Positions 28,552 to 37,993 of a DNA stretch of 64,000 nt are shown in pieces; the stretch's first letter is position 1, and each line of letters opens with the position of its first letter. The notes under the pieces were generated by a model, which made no database searches, had not been told where the DNA came from, and saw nothing but the letters and a program-made list of their open reading frames with translations. The translations under genes and the position numbers were made by a program. Origin of the DNA: Erysipelotrichales bacterium (GTDB taxonomy: Bacteria; Bacillota_I; Bacilli_A; Erysipelotrichales; Erysipelotrichaceae); the NCBI GenBank assembly GCA_910575705.1, contig CAJTFG010000002.1:62001-126000 (forward strand), written 5' to 3'.

Positions 28552-30774
28552 ATGATGATAAAGCTTGGAAGATATCTGAAGCCTTTTTTGATATCCATAC
28601 TTGCGGTGATCGCTTTACTGTATGGACAAGCGCAATGTGAGCTTGCGCTGCCGGACTATATGTCGGATATCGTAAATGTGGGGATTCAAAAAGGCGGTAT
28701 AGAAGACGGGGTACCGATGGTGATACGTGAAAGCGAGTATCGCCGTATAGCGCTGTTTCTGGAGGAAAATGAGCAGATGCTGTTTTCCGATAATTATGTA
28801 CTTCTTGAAACCGGTAAGGCGAGTGATGCACAAAAGGAGAGCTATCCGGTATTGGAAAAAGAAAATGTATTCGTATTAAAGGATATAGAGGAAGAGACGA
28901 GGAAGGAACTAGCGGATGCGTTGTTGAAGCCGGAGATGCTTGTTTCCGCCATAGAACAGCAAAGTCAGGATCCAACCAGCGAATGGAGTCAGCAGCTGCA
29001 TGGGCAAGACCCGTTTGCGTTGATTTCCGTTATGAAGCCACAACAGCTGGCAAAGTTACAGCAGGAAATCGATCAGCAGCTGAATGCTCTTGGGTCCAGT
29101 ACGCTGGAAGCAGCCGGTGCGGCGTTTGTAAAAAATGAATATCGTATGACCGGTATGGATTTGGACGCTTTGCAAAATGATTATATCTTGCTGTCTGGCG
29201 GCAAGATGCTGTTGATAGCTTTCTTGGGAACCGTATGTGCGGTGATCGTAGGGCTCTTGTCTTCGCGCATCGCTGCTGGTTTGTCAAGAAATCTGCGTGG
29301 TAAGGTATTTGAAAAGGTTGAACATTTCTCAAATGAAGAATTCAATCGTTTTTCAACATCCTCGCTCATCACTCGTACGACCAATGATATACAGCAGGTG
29401 CAAATGGTGATGGTCATGATGTTAAGGATCGTCATCTATGCTCCGATCATGGGGATCGGAGCCATCGTACACGTTATCAACTCAGGGGCTGATATGAGCT
29501 GGATCATCGCCCTGTGTGTTGTGATACTGCTCAGTTTGATCGGTGTATTGATGTCTGTGGCGATGCCGAAATTTAAGATCAATCAGAAGCTGATCGACAA
29601 GATCAACAGCGTTACACGTGAATTTTTGGATGGTATGCTCGTCATCCGTGCATTTAACACGCAGGCATATGAAGAGAAGAAGTTTGCGGATGTCAATGAA
29701 AAGATGATGAAAACGAACTTGTTTATCAATCGTACGATGTCGTTTATGATGCCGGCTATGATGATGATCATGAACGGGGCTTCGCTTTTGATCGTATGGG
29801 TCGGCGGGCATCAGATTGAAGCAGGTTCTATTCAGATCGGTGATATGATGGCGTTTATTCAGTATTCCATGCAGATCATCATGTCCTTTCTCATGATCGC
29901 CATGGTAGCGGTTATCTTGCCGAGAGCCAGTGTTTCCGCAAATCGAATTTTAGAAGTATTGCAATGTGATATCCGTATCAGCGATCCGCTGCAACCAAAG
30001 CATTTTGATGAGAATAAAAAGGGATATATCGATTTTCAGCATGTATCTTTCCGTTATCCGGGAGCGGAAGAAGATGTTCTTCATGACATCAGCTTTACGG
30101 CAAGGCCGGGGGAAACAACGGCCTTTATCGGCAGCACCGGTAGTGGAAAATCTACAATTATCAATCTCGTTCCGCGCTTTTTTGATGTTACTGAGGGCAG
30201 CATTCAGGTGGACGGTGTCGATATTCGCGAGGTTGCGCAGCATGAACTGCGCGATAAGATCGGATATGTGCCGCAGAAGGGAATTTTGTTTTCCGGTGAT
30301 ATCGCATCGAATTTGCGTTACGCAAAAGAAGATGCAATGCAAAGTGAACTTGAAGAGGCCTGCAGGATCGCACAGGCAACCGAGTTTATCGAATCCAAGC
30401 CGGAAGGCTATGAAACGAAGATCGCCCAAGGGGGGACGAATGTATCCGGCGGGCAGAAGCAGCGTCTTTCTATCGCCCGCACTTTGGTAAAACAGCCGGA
30501 AATTTATATCTTTGATGATTCTTTCAGCGCGTTGGATTTCAAGACCGATGCCCGTTTGCGCAGTGCGTTGAATGAAGTGACGAAAAAAACAAAAGCGACA
30601 GTTCTTTTAGTTGCACAGCGTATTTCTTCGATCATGCATGCGGAACGGATCGTCGTTCTGGATAAAGGAAGAGTAGCCGGTATCGGAACGCACGAAGAGT
30701 TGATGAAAACCTGTGAAGTCTATCAGGAGATCGCATATAGTCAGCTATCGAAGGAGGAACTGGAAAATGAGTAA
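28552..30774 (+). CDS. ABC exporter subunit with degenerate catalytic site and large extracytoplasmic loop
   Basis: A 740-residue half transporter: membrane domain followed by ATPase. Between the first membrane helix (~residues 8-30) and the second (~220) lies an unusually long hydrophilic loop of about 180 residues, seen in some LmrC/YheI-type subunits. Walker A is GSTGSGKST (~residue 526), signature VSGGQKQRLSIAR. The Walker B end reads IFDDSFSALD, with D where the catalytic E is expected, marking the degenerate site of a heterodimer. ATG 28555 is an alternative start with better spacing to AAAGGAG. It pairs with the next gene, which overlaps by 8 nt. Likely a drug or lipid exporter. Confidence 0.9.
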   Translation: MMIKLGRYLKPFLISILAVIALLYGQAQCELALPDYMSDIVNVGIQKGGIEDGVPMVIRESEYRRIALFLEENEQMLFSDNYVLLETGKASDAQKESYPVLEKENVFVLKDIEEETRKELADALLKPEMLVSAIEQQSQDPTSEWSQQLHGQDPFALISVMKPQQLAKLQQEIDQQLNALGSSTLEAAGAAFVKNEYRMTGMDLDALQNDYILLSGGKMLLIAFLGTVCAVIVGLLSSRIAAGLSRNLRGKVFEKVEHFSNEEFNRFSTSSLITRTTNDIQQVQMVMVMMLRIVIYAPIMGIGAIVHVINSGADMSWIIALCVVILLSLIGVLMSVAMPKFKINQKLIDKINSVTREFLDGMLVIRAFNTQAYEEKKFADVNEKMMKTNLFINRTMSFMMPAMMMIMNGASLLIVWVGGHQIEAGSIQIGDMMAFIQYSMQIIMSFLMIAMVAVILPRASVSANRILEVLQCDIRISDPLQPKHFDENKKGYIDFQHVSFRYPGAEEDVLHDISFTARPGETTAFIGSTGSGKSTIINLVPRFFDVTEGSIQVDGVDIREVAQHELRDKIGYVPQKGILFSGDIASNLRYAKEDAMQSELEEACRIAQATEFIESKPEGYETKIAQGGTNVSGGQKQRLSIARTLVKQPEIYIFDDSFSALDFKTDARLRSALNEVTKKTKATVLLVAQRISSIMHAERIVVLDKGRVAGIGTHEELMKTCEVYQEIAYSQLSKEELENE

Positions 30775-32629
30775 AGAAAAGACAGCTCATCCTATGAACC
30801 GCCCCGGACATGGCCCGATGGGGGCGGGACATTCTATCGTTAAAGCAAAAGATTTTTCCGGTACGATGAAAAAGCTGTTGCGCTTTATGAAGCCTTATTA
30901 TGCCGTTATCAGCATCGCGTTGATTTTTGCGTCCGCGAGTACCGTTCTAGCGATCTTGGGCCCTAAGATCTTAGGAAATGCGACAACAGAATTGGCCGAA
31001 GGTTTCATGCGTACGGTTATGGGAACAGGTGGTATTGATTTTGATTACATCCTTCGCATCATTTTGACATTGCTTGGCATTTATTTGATTAGCTCGCTTA
31101 TGCAGTATATTATGAGTGTTATGATGGCTACTATAACGCAGAAGACAGCATATGGGTTGCGTAAAGATATTTCAGAAAAGATCAATCGTATGCCATTAAA
31201 GTATTTTGATACCCGCTCACATGGCGATGTATTATCGCGAGTTACCAACGATGTGGATACCCTGCAGGCTTCTTTAAGTCAATCCCTGTCACAGATTGTT
31301 ACATCGATGGTACAGGTGATCGGTTATCCGATCATGATGCTGACGATCAGTTGGCAGATGACGCTGATGTCCGTATGTGTGATCCCGTTGTCGCTGCTGT
31401 TTGTTTCTTTGATCGTAAAGAAATCACAAGTGTATTTTAAGAAGCAACAGAGCTATTTGAGCGAAGTTAACGGTCATGTGGAAGAGATGTACAGCGGACA
31501 TGTCGTAATGAAAGCGTTTAATGGTGAAGAGCGTTCGATCGAACAGTTTAAAACGCATAATGATCATTTATATGAAACGGCATGGAAAAGTCAGTTTCTA
31601 TCCGGATTGATGATGCCGATCACACAGTTTGTAGGAAATCTCGGTTATGTAGGCGTTTGTCTTTTAGGAGGCTGGCTGGCATCTGCCGGAACTATTACCA
31701 TCGGGGATATTCAGGCATTTATTCAGTATGTGCGCAGTTTTAATCAGCCGATCTCACAGCTTGCACAGGTCATGAATATGCTGCAGTCCACAGCTGCCGC
31801 TGCGGAGCGTGTCTTTGAATTTTTAGAAGAGGAAGAAGAACTTTCGGAAACGTCACATCCCAAACCTATTATGGGAGAAGACGGCAGCGATCTGATCAAA
31901 GGAACGGTAACGTTTGAAAATGTTCACTTCGGCTATCATCCCGATAAGATCGTCATTCATGATTTTTCCATGTATATCAACGCCGGAAAGCGTGTGGCGA
32001 TCGTAGGTCCTACGGGTGCCGGGAAAACGACGATCGTCAAGCTGCTGATGCGTTTTTATGAACTGAACAGCGGAACGATTTATGTGGACGGCATCGATAT
32101 TAAGGATTTCCGCCGTAAAGATCTTCGTTCCTTGTTCGGCATGGTATTGCAGGATGCCTGGCTATTTAACGGCACGGTCATGGAAAATCTTCGTTACGGC
32201 AGATTGGACGCTACGGATGAAGAAGTAAAAGCTGCGGCGGATGCTGCGTATGTCGATCATTTTATACGTACGCTAGATCACGGATACGACACGATATTAA
32301 ATGAAGAATCCAGTAATATCTCTCAAGGACAGAAACAGCTTTTGACGATTGCCCGTGCGTTCTTGGCGGATCCGAAGATCTTGATCCTCGATGAGGCCAC
32401 TTCATCTGTCGATACGCGTACGGAAGTGCTCATCCAGAAGGGGATGGAAAAGCTGATGGAAAACAGAACGTGTTTTGTGATCGCCCATCGATTATCTACC
32501 ATACGTGATGCCGATTTGATTCTGGTCATGAAAGACGGCGATATCGTTGAAGTCGGAGATCATAAGGAATTGATGGAACGAAATGGGTTTTATACGTCTT
32601 TGTATAATTCCCAGTTTGAAGAGGTGTAA
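30767..32629 (+). CDS. ABC exporter subunit, partner with canonical catalytic site
   Basis: A 620-residue half transporter with an N-terminal cytoplasmic extension rich in H, G and M (MNRPGHGPMGAGHS), six membrane helices, and an ATPase with Walker A GPTGAGKTT (~residue 413), signature ISQGQKQLLTIARA and a canonical Walker B LILDEATSSVD (~541). The intact glutamate here, together with the degenerate partner, is the pattern of LmrCD/BmrCD-type heterodimers. The start at 30767 follows GGAGGAACTGG inside the previous gene; an earlier in-frame ATG at 30713 is rejected. Confidence 0.92.
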   Translation: MSKEKTAHPMNRPGHGPMGAGHSIVKAKDFSGTMKKLLRFMKPYYAVISIALIFASASTVLAILGPKILGNATTELAEGFMRTVMGTGGIDFDYILRIILTLLGIYLISSLMQYIMSVMMATITQKTAYGLRKDISEKINRMPLKYFDTRSHGDVLSRVTNDVDTLQASLSQSLSQIVTSMVQVIGYPIMMLTISWQMTLMSVCVIPLSLLFVSLIVKKSQVYFKKQQSYLSEVNGHVEEMYSGHVVMKAFNGEERSIEQFKTHNDHLYETAWKSQFLSGLMMPITQFVGNLGYVGVCLLGGWLASAGTITIGDIQAFIQYVRSFNQPISQLAQVMNMLQSTAAAAERVFEFLEEEEELSETSHPKPIMGEDGSDLIKGTVTFENVHFGYHPDKIVIHDFSMYINAGKRVAIVGPTGAGKTTIVKLLMRFYELNSGTIYVDGIDIKDFRRKDLRSLFGMVLQDAWLFNGTVMENLRYGRLDATDEEVKAAADAAYVDHFIRTLDHGYDTILNEESSNISQGQKQLLTIARAFLADPKILILDEATSSVDTRTEVLIQKGMEKLMENRTCFVIAHRLSTIRDADLILVMKDGDIVEVGDHKELMERNGFYTSLYNSQFEEV

Positions 32630-32634
32630 TATTA

Positions 32635-32667
32635 AAAACGGTATGTTCACAAAGAGCATACCGTTTT
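32635..32667. terminator. Terminator between convergent ABC systems
   Basis: AAAACGGTATG pairs with CATACCGTTTT around an 11-nt loop. A and T tracts on both sides allow bidirectional use. Confidence 0.78.
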
Positions 32668-32694
32668 ATGTTTGATCGAGTAGTATGAGCAAGA

Positions 32695-33486
32695 TCAGAA
32701 GATGTCTTTTTTATGATATTTCCAAAAAGCCGCAAAGACGGCGATAACCGCAAAAAGCACTCCGATAGCTATATATTCCCAATGCAATGTTTTATCGGCG
32801 ATGATGTTTCCGCCATCGGTATAATGAAAAGGGGTAATATATTTTAAGAATGCCGTCTGTTCTGTCAGATTGGCGATGATATTAAAAAAATAGAGGGTGA
32901 TGGTGGTTCCTAAGCCGATGCCCTGGCCCCCATGCCGTAAGAAAGCGGATATCCCGAACGTGATGGACGCAATTTCTAACTGCATGATGATATGCGATAG
33001 AAACAGCAAGGCAAGCGTATCTATGGGTGCTTGTTCCTGTATGATGAAAACGGCGGTTGCCGTAACGGTGATGACAACGGCATTGAGAATGAGGATCTGG
33101 GTAAAAAGCGCACATAGCTTTTCGGCGACGATCCTTTTTCTTGAGATGGGATGCGTCAATAAGAATTCCGCAGTCTTTTCTTTTTCCTCTTTTGATAACA
33201 TGGATATCCCGAGAAGCGATGCAAAAACAGTACCTCCTAATCCGAGGATGTTGCCGCATTCCACGCTGAAGAAACCGATAAATTCTCCAAATTGAATCCG
33301 GTCCAGTCCAAATGCTGCAGAGAAGCCTCCCATATCGGAAAACAGCTTGCTGACATCATTCATCTGTGCGGATATTTCCGGATAAACGACAATGCATAAA
33401 GCGATCATAAGGGAGATCGAAGCTGCCCAAATAAGCAAGGCGTTTCGTCCTCGTTTTAATTCCAATGCCCATATCGTCATGATCAT
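32695..33486 (-). CDS. ABC-2 type permease
   Basis: A 263-residue integral membrane protein with about six hydrophobic segments and the family's conserved middle region (MLSKEEKEKTAEFLLTHPIS followed by RKRIVAEKL). It starts 4 nt inside the preceding ATPase gene (ATGA-type overlap) and must be its membrane partner. The substrate is unknown; such TetR-controlled pairs often export drugs or peptides. Confidence 0.88.
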   Translation of the reverse strand: MIMTIWALELKRGRNALLIWAASISLMIALCIVVYPEISAQMNDVSKLFSDMGGFSAAFGLDRIQFGEFIGFFSVECGNILGLGGTVFASLLGISMLSKEEKEKTAEFLLTHPISRKRIVAEKLCALFTQILILNAVVITVTATAVFIIQEQAPIDTLALLFLSHIIMQLEIASITFGISAFLRHGGQGIGLGTTITLYFFNIIANLTEQTAFLKYITPFHYTDGGNIIADKTLHWEYIAIGVLFAVIAVFAAFWKYHKKDIF

Positions 33487-34358
33487 AATTCCTCCTCTGT
33501 ATAAAAATGTAGGAAAATCTCTTCCAAACTAGGTTCAGAGATCGTAAGATCCTGCGGCTGCAGCTGCTGCAACAAGGTCAGTAATTCCCGAGTACTGCCG
33601 CTGTATAAAAAACGAACGGTATCATGCTCGGTTTTTATATTTCGAATATGCTTTGATGAAGGCAGTGCACGGATGCCTTTCAAGGTTATGTTTTTCATTT
33701 CCGTATGCCCCAGATTTTCGATTTTTTCACTTTTCAGGATCTTTCCATTGCGAATGAATGTAGCATATTTGCAGTACTGCTGGATCTCGGAAAGGATATG
33801 AGAAGATAAGAATACCGTGGCACCTTCCTCATTTCGCTCTTTGAGAACATCATAAAACTCATGCTGCATCAGCGGATCTAATCCGCTTGTCGGCTCATCC
33901 ATGATATAGAGCTTCGGCTTATGCTGCATTGCGCAAACGATACCTACTTTTTTGCGATTGCCCAAAGAGAGCTCATCGATTTTTTTTGAAGTGTCGAGGT
34001 CAAACCTTCGGCATAGCTTTGCGGCTTCTTCACGACAGTCTTTTTCACGGAGCTTTGCGGACAGCGTTATGATATCCCCTACGCTCATTCCGCTGTAAAA
34101 CACGGTTTCCGAAGGGAGATAGCCGATATCACAGAGGATTTCGTGCTTTTGTTTTCGAATATCTTTTCCTAAGATCTCCGCCTGACCACTAGTAGGATAG
34201 ATCAATCCTAAAAGTGTCCGGATCGTCGTGCTTTTGCCTGCGCCGTTCGGCCCGATAAACCCATGAAATTCACCTTCGTTCACCGACAGACACACATCGA
34301 TGATGCCGCGTACGTTTCCATAGTATTTCGTCAGTTTTTCTGTTCTTATCGCATTCAT
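33483..34358 (-). CDS. ABC transporter ATP-binding protein
   Basis: A 291-residue ATPase with Walker A GPNGAGKST, signature LSLGNRKKVGIV, Walker B KLYIMDEPTSGLD and the switch histidine in FLSSHILSE. The C-terminal extension of ~70 residues is common in CcmA-like exporters. The start at 34358 follows AAGGAGGACGT; the longer frame from 34394 overlaps the TetR gene and is rejected. Overlaps TetR by 4 nt and the permease by 4 nt: a three-gene operon. Confidence 0.92.
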   Translation of the reverse strand: MNAIRTEKLTKYYGNVRGIIDVCLSVNEGEFHGFIGPNGAGKSTTIRTLLGLIYPTSGQAEILGKDIRKQKHEILCDIGYLPSETVFYSGMSVGDIITLSAKLREKDCREEAAKLCRRFDLDTSKKIDELSLGNRKKVGIVCAMQHKPKLYIMDEPTSGLDPLMQHEFYDVLKERNEEGATVFLSSHILSEIQQYCKYATFIRNGKILKSEKIENLGHTEMKNITLKGIRALPSSKHIRNIKTEHDTVRFLYSGSTRELLTLLQQLQPQDLTISEPSLEEIFLHFYTEEEL

Positions 34359-34975
34359 TGTACGTCCTCCTTGCGGGAATAAACATGCTTCCAAAATTGC
34401 AGAAGCTTATGAAAATCTTTTTCCATCTGTGCTGTGTTCAACTTCTTTAGTTGCAACATTTCCCATAAATATCCTTCAGAAGCGAGATGCATTTCTCTTT
34501 TCATCATCTGCAAATCAAGACCTTCTATGAAATCAGCGGGATCTAATTTTTTTAAAGCCTCTTTTGCTTTTTGATCAAAATGCTTTCGATAGCTGTTTTG
34601 AACAGCTGTGCTGATCTCTTCGTTTTTTTCATAAAAAGCTTTGATCGCAAAAGTAGCCATATGGGGATATTCCTCCATGATCTTCCATTTTGCTTTCATA
34701 CCGCGTTCCATCATCACAAAGAGATCCGATGCCTCATAGCACTGATAGATCGTCAGATAGTCTGTCGTGATGCGTGCCGCTTCTTCCCATAAAAATAAAT
34801 ATAATTCCTGTTTGTTATGAAAGTAATGGAAAAGCAGGGATTTACTTATGCCGGCAGCATCGGCAATTTCCTTCATCGGACTTTTTTCATAGCTGTTTTG
34901 CGAAAAGATCCGGTAACCGGCATCGATGATTTTCTGTTGCTTTTCATAAGGAAGCTGATAAAATTTCTCATTCAT
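34355..34975 (-). CDS. TetR-family transcriptional regulator
   Basis: A 206-residue repressor. The N-terminal helix-turn-helix (IFSQNSYEKSPMKEIADAA, then GISKSLLFHYFHNKQEL) is typical; the C-terminal ligand domain is divergent. The start at 34975 follows GAGGTACCTT; the frame could begin at 35002 but that overlaps the -10 region. It leads the operon with the ABC-2 exporter and presumably represses it through the palindrome just upstream. Confidence 0.9.
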   Translation of the reverse strand: MNEKFYQLPYEKQQKIIDAGYRIFSQNSYEKSPMKEIADAAGISKSLLFHYFHNKQELYLFLWEEAARITTDYLTIYQCYEASDLFVMMERGMKAKWKIMEEYPHMATFAIKAFYEKNEEISTAVQNSYRKHFDQKAKEALKKLDPADFIEGLDLQMMKREMHLASEGYLWEMLQLKKLNTAQMEKDFHKLLQFWKHVYSRKEDVQ

Positions 34976-35006
34976 AAGGTACCTCGTGAGGAATGTACTC
35001 ATTCTT

Positions 35007-35025
35007 ATTATATACGGTTGACCGT
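35007..35025 (-). promoter_or_regulatory. TetR operon promoter and operator
   Basis: On the minus strand TATAAT (plus 35007-35012) is the -10 box. Immediately upstream lies the palindrome ACGGT-TG-ACCGT (plus 35014-35025), whose perfect 5-bp arms sit in the spacer, where a bound repressor would block polymerase. Confidence 0.65.
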
Positions 35026-35129
35026 TTTTGAGAAGACCCGCATATGAAGAGTTTTGTATCGGGGGAGGGAAGCTGTTTTAATTTTTATAAAAAGTGATAT
35101 ATAATAGTACTGTTCGTAGGAGTGGAGTG

Positions 35130-35663
35130 ATGAGGATGCGATGTGAAAAGATACGGCTTGTAAAGCCGACACGGGAATTAAAAAAGAAAGCTCTTGAATA
35201 TCGACAGGAACATTTTGACTTCGGAGAGAGTGTGATCAATGGGAGTTCATTATTCGATCAGATCAATCTTTATGACGAATGGCTCGGCAAGGTCGCCGCT
35301 AATGCAAGTGTGGAAACCGTGGATCCTGATTGGGTGCTAACGGATACTTTTTTTGCACTTAGGGCATCAGATGATAAAATTGTCGGCATTGCGGATATAA
35401 GGTATCAGCTAAATGATTTTCTGAAAGATTTTGGCAACTGCGGGTATAGTGTAAGACCATCGGAAAGAAGAAAAGGGTATGCTGGGGAGATCGTAAGGCA
35501 ACTATGCTGTATCGCGAGAGAACACGGTATGGAACGATTACAATTATCCGTTGAAAAAAACAATATCGCTTCCATAAAAGCGATTGAAAAAAATGGCGGG
35601 AAATATGATAGGAGCTTTACCTTTGAAAACGAAGAGGCTTATGTATATGTAATAAAACTTTAA
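35130..35663 (+). CDS. GNAT-family N-acetyltransferase
   Basis: A 177-residue acetyltransferase of the YjaB/RimI-like type. The central motif A is seen as GNCGYSVRPSERRKGYAGEI, where R-x-x-G-x-A forms the acetyl-CoA pyrophosphate loop, followed by LQLSVEKNNIASIKAIEKNGG, the motif B asparagine region, quoted here only by its key N and IEKNGG. The N-terminal ~65 residues match the usual unnamed extension of this subgroup. ATG 35130 follows GTAGGAG. The substrate is unknown. It stands alone between the TetR operon (divergent) and a convergent operon. Confidence 0.88.
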   Translation: MRMRCEKIRLVKPTRELKKKALEYRQEHFDFGESVINGSSLFDQINLYDEWLGKVAANASVETVDPDWVLTDTFFALRASDDKIVGIADIRYQLNDFLKDFGNCGYSVRPSERRKGYAGEIVRQLCCIAREHGMERLQLSVEKNNIASIKAIEKNGGKYDRSFTFENEEAYVYVIKL

Positions 35664-35753
35664 GCAGGTTTGATTCAGCTCATAAGACAAGCGGAAATGT
35701 ATCGGATTCTCGTTTTTTATCTTTGCTGTTGAAAAAGAGGATCCGGATAAAAT

Positions 35754-35787
35754 AAACATGCAGCTGCTTTTCGTGGCTGCATGTTTC
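35754..35787. terminator. Terminator between convergent genes
   Basis: AAACATGCAGC pairs perfectly with GCTGCATGTTT around a 12-nt loop. It lies between the GNAT gene and the convergent DUF3783-like gene. Confidence 0.75.
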
Positions 35788-35797
35788 ATATTTGCGA

Positions 35798-36337
35798 TCA
35801 CTTTTTCAAATATAACGCTTTTTCTGCCCCTTGCAGTGCATCGGCCGCTTTTTTTAATACTTCACTATCTTCTGTATTGGTTTGCATTATTTCGTAAGCG
35901 TGAATGAAGGCTTGCTGATAACGGTTCCAAAGAGAGGGAGCATAGTTTTCGCAAGAGAGCTGCAAAGCGTGGTTTAAAAGTTCCATAATGCGAGCACGTT
36001 CCTGAAAATATCGATGTTCCTTATCGATCTCCAAAAGCAGATCGCCGAGCCGCCAATTTTGATTGTGCTTCGTCAGCACCGCTTTGCGGGCAATATCGGC
36101 ATCGGCCGCTTTTAAACATTTGGTGATGCATTGTATCGTATTATCATCCGTTTCATGAAAGATCATCGCATCAAATTCGATATGATAGTCTTTTTTTGTT
36201 GCGGAAGACTCTGCTGTTATTTGAAAGAGGCTGCCCAGCGTTTCGCAAAGTCTGTTCTCCTCGACAATACGATAAGACACGCATAATTCTTCTAATATAC
36301 TTTTAACAATATCCGAGGCATGATAGAGCAGAATCAT
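35798..36337 (-). CDS. DUF3783-like protein of unknown function
   Basis: A 179-residue soluble protein. The middle segment ARKAVLTKHNQNWRLGDLLLEI with following EH resembles the DUF3783 signature (KAVLT-x-x-N-x-x-W); the rest is helical and ends in a lysine-rich tail. It is the last gene of a minus-strand operon after an ABC-2 permease (15 nt gap), so it may be linked to that transporter, but no mechanism can be inferred. The family assignment is moderate. Confidence 0.6.
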   Translation of the reverse strand: MILLYHASDIVKSILEELCVSYRIVEENRLCETLGSLFQITAESSATKKDYHIEFDAMIFHETDDNTIQCITKCLKAADADIARKAVLTKHNQNWRLGDLLLEIDKEHRYFQERARIMELLNHALQLSCENYAPSLWNRYQQAFIHAYEIMQTNTEDSEVLKKAADALQGAEKALYLKK

Positions 36338-36352
36338 TGTGCTTCCTCCTTT

Positions 36353-37993
36353 TTATGATATCTTTTCAAACAGTTTTCCCGCATGGCGGCGAATGATGAA
36401 CCGGCATAAGACTATGAGAATAAGGAATGAAACCATAATACCGGCAGTGAGGTAAACCATCTTGTCAGGGTTCAGCATATACATGCCCACGCCGATAAGG
36501 ATAGAAAGCAGAATGCCGATCGCCATTTCTAAAACACCGTTTAAATTTTGTTTGACCGCAGAGGCTTCCTGTTCCCAGATCAATTTCGGACGAGAGGAAT
36601 CGATCAAAATACCGATCATGGAAAGTGCGATGTTGCTTAAAAGGATACCGATCAACGAAAGGATGGACAGCATCGGCGGAAAATTAAGAAAGACGATGAC
36701 AAGAATCCATAAGGGAAGTATCGTAATGATGCCGAGCAAGATGGATATCGAGCATTTCGCATACAGCTGTGTTTCATAGGAAACGGGAATGTATTTCATG
36801 AACGATACATGATCGCCTTCTCGTGAGATCGCCGTGGATGCTACCATATTCAAAGGTGCGATAAAGCAGCTGATGATAAGGATGACGAGGATGATATAAT
36901 AAGAAGCCTGCGGATATGCCAAGATCTCATCGCTATCTATATAAGATAAAGCCATCCGTATTTCCGGTTGAAAAGAGAATATTGCCATCATGATCGGCAT
37001 GATCGCAACGCTGAAGATGCAGTTTAAGAAATAAGCCGGTGTCCGCAGTAGAAGCCTGCATTCCTTTATCATATAACAACGAAAGATCGGCGTTTTTTTG
37101 ATCTGGGTACGCAGGTCGATACGGCGAGAGGAAGAAGAGCTCTCATTGATACCGATTGCCCCTTTGAAATAAATGTATTTTCCGATGAACAAAAACAGAG
37201 CGATGAAAGCGACTTGCCATAGGATATATAAACATAGCTGCCAGAAACTGCCGTCAAAGATCATCAAGGCAGCACTGGATAGGAACGGAAACAGTATTGA
37301 GAAAAGTTTCATCATGGAATTTCCGCCTTCCAAGAGCATCATCATCAGCTCTGCTTCATCAACGGCACCTAAGGAGTTTATATAAAAGGAAAGACCGAGG
37401 GAAAATACAACGATGAAGATCCCGGAGATCATATTGAAAGCATCTCTGTTTTTCACAAACGGTACGAAGCGCATAACCAGCATCGTGATGATGGAAGAAT
37501 AGATCAAGGGAATGATCGGAAGTGTCAGCGCTATTAAAATGAAGCATAACAGTTCCCATATGCCAAATGGCATATATTGCATATAAGCGATCGCCAGCGG
37601 CAGTACGACAAGGCATGAGAATGAAAGATCATACAGCAGGCAGCTGATGAATTTCGCACTTAAGATCATCTGCGGTTTTATCGGCAATGTCAGAAGAACA
37701 TCGTTATCCTTTGAGAAATAGAAGATGCTCGGAATGACAAACAGGGAAAAGAAGAAGATGAGAAAAGAACCCAGGAAAAAGCCGATCGTCAAAACAGTCC
37801 CTGTCTGCGCAATTGTTCCATAGATCTCAAAATAAGTAGAAAACATGGTATAGATAACCGCCGCCATCAAAAGAAACGATACGGCGATCACCATATAGAT
37901 GAGAATATCTTTCGACCGTTTTCCTTTTCCGTCCGTAAAAACATTCATATTGTTTTTTAACAATACTTTTGTAAGAGCACGATACTTATGCAT
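36353..37993 (-). CDS. Large ABC-2 type permease
   Basis: A 546-residue integral membrane protein with about twelve hydrophobic segments in two blocks. Segments such as FYFSKDNDVLLTLPIKPQMI and SREGDHVSFMKYIPVSYE are typical of the large YtrF/ABC-2 permeases that pair with one ATPase. It overlaps the ATPase gene by 8 nt. Likely an efflux or membrane-stress transporter; substrate unknown. Confidence 0.85.
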   Translation of the reverse strand: MHKYRALTKVLLKNNMNVFTDGKGKRSKDILIYMVIAVSFLLMAAVIYTMFSTYFEIYGTIAQTGTVLTIGFFLGSFLIFFFSLFVIPSIFYFSKDNDVLLTLPIKPQMILSAKFISCLLYDLSFSCLVVLPLAIAYMQYMPFGIWELLCFILIALTLPIIPLIYSSIITMLVMRFVPFVKNRDAFNMISGIFIVVFSLGLSFYINSLGAVDEAELMMMLLEGGNSMMKLFSILFPFLSSAALMIFDGSFWQLCLYILWQVAFIALFLFIGKYIYFKGAIGINESSSSSRRIDLRTQIKKTPIFRCYMIKECRLLLRTPAYFLNCIFSVAIMPIMMAIFSFQPEIRMALSYIDSDEILAYPQASYYIILVILIISCFIAPLNMVASTAISREGDHVSFMKYIPVSYETQLYAKCSISILLGIITILPLWILVIVFLNFPPMLSILSLIGILLSNIALSMIGILIDSSRPKLIWEQEASAVKQNLNGVLEMAIGILLSILIGVGMYMLNPDKMVYLTAGIMVSFLILIVLCRFIIRRHAGKLFEKIS

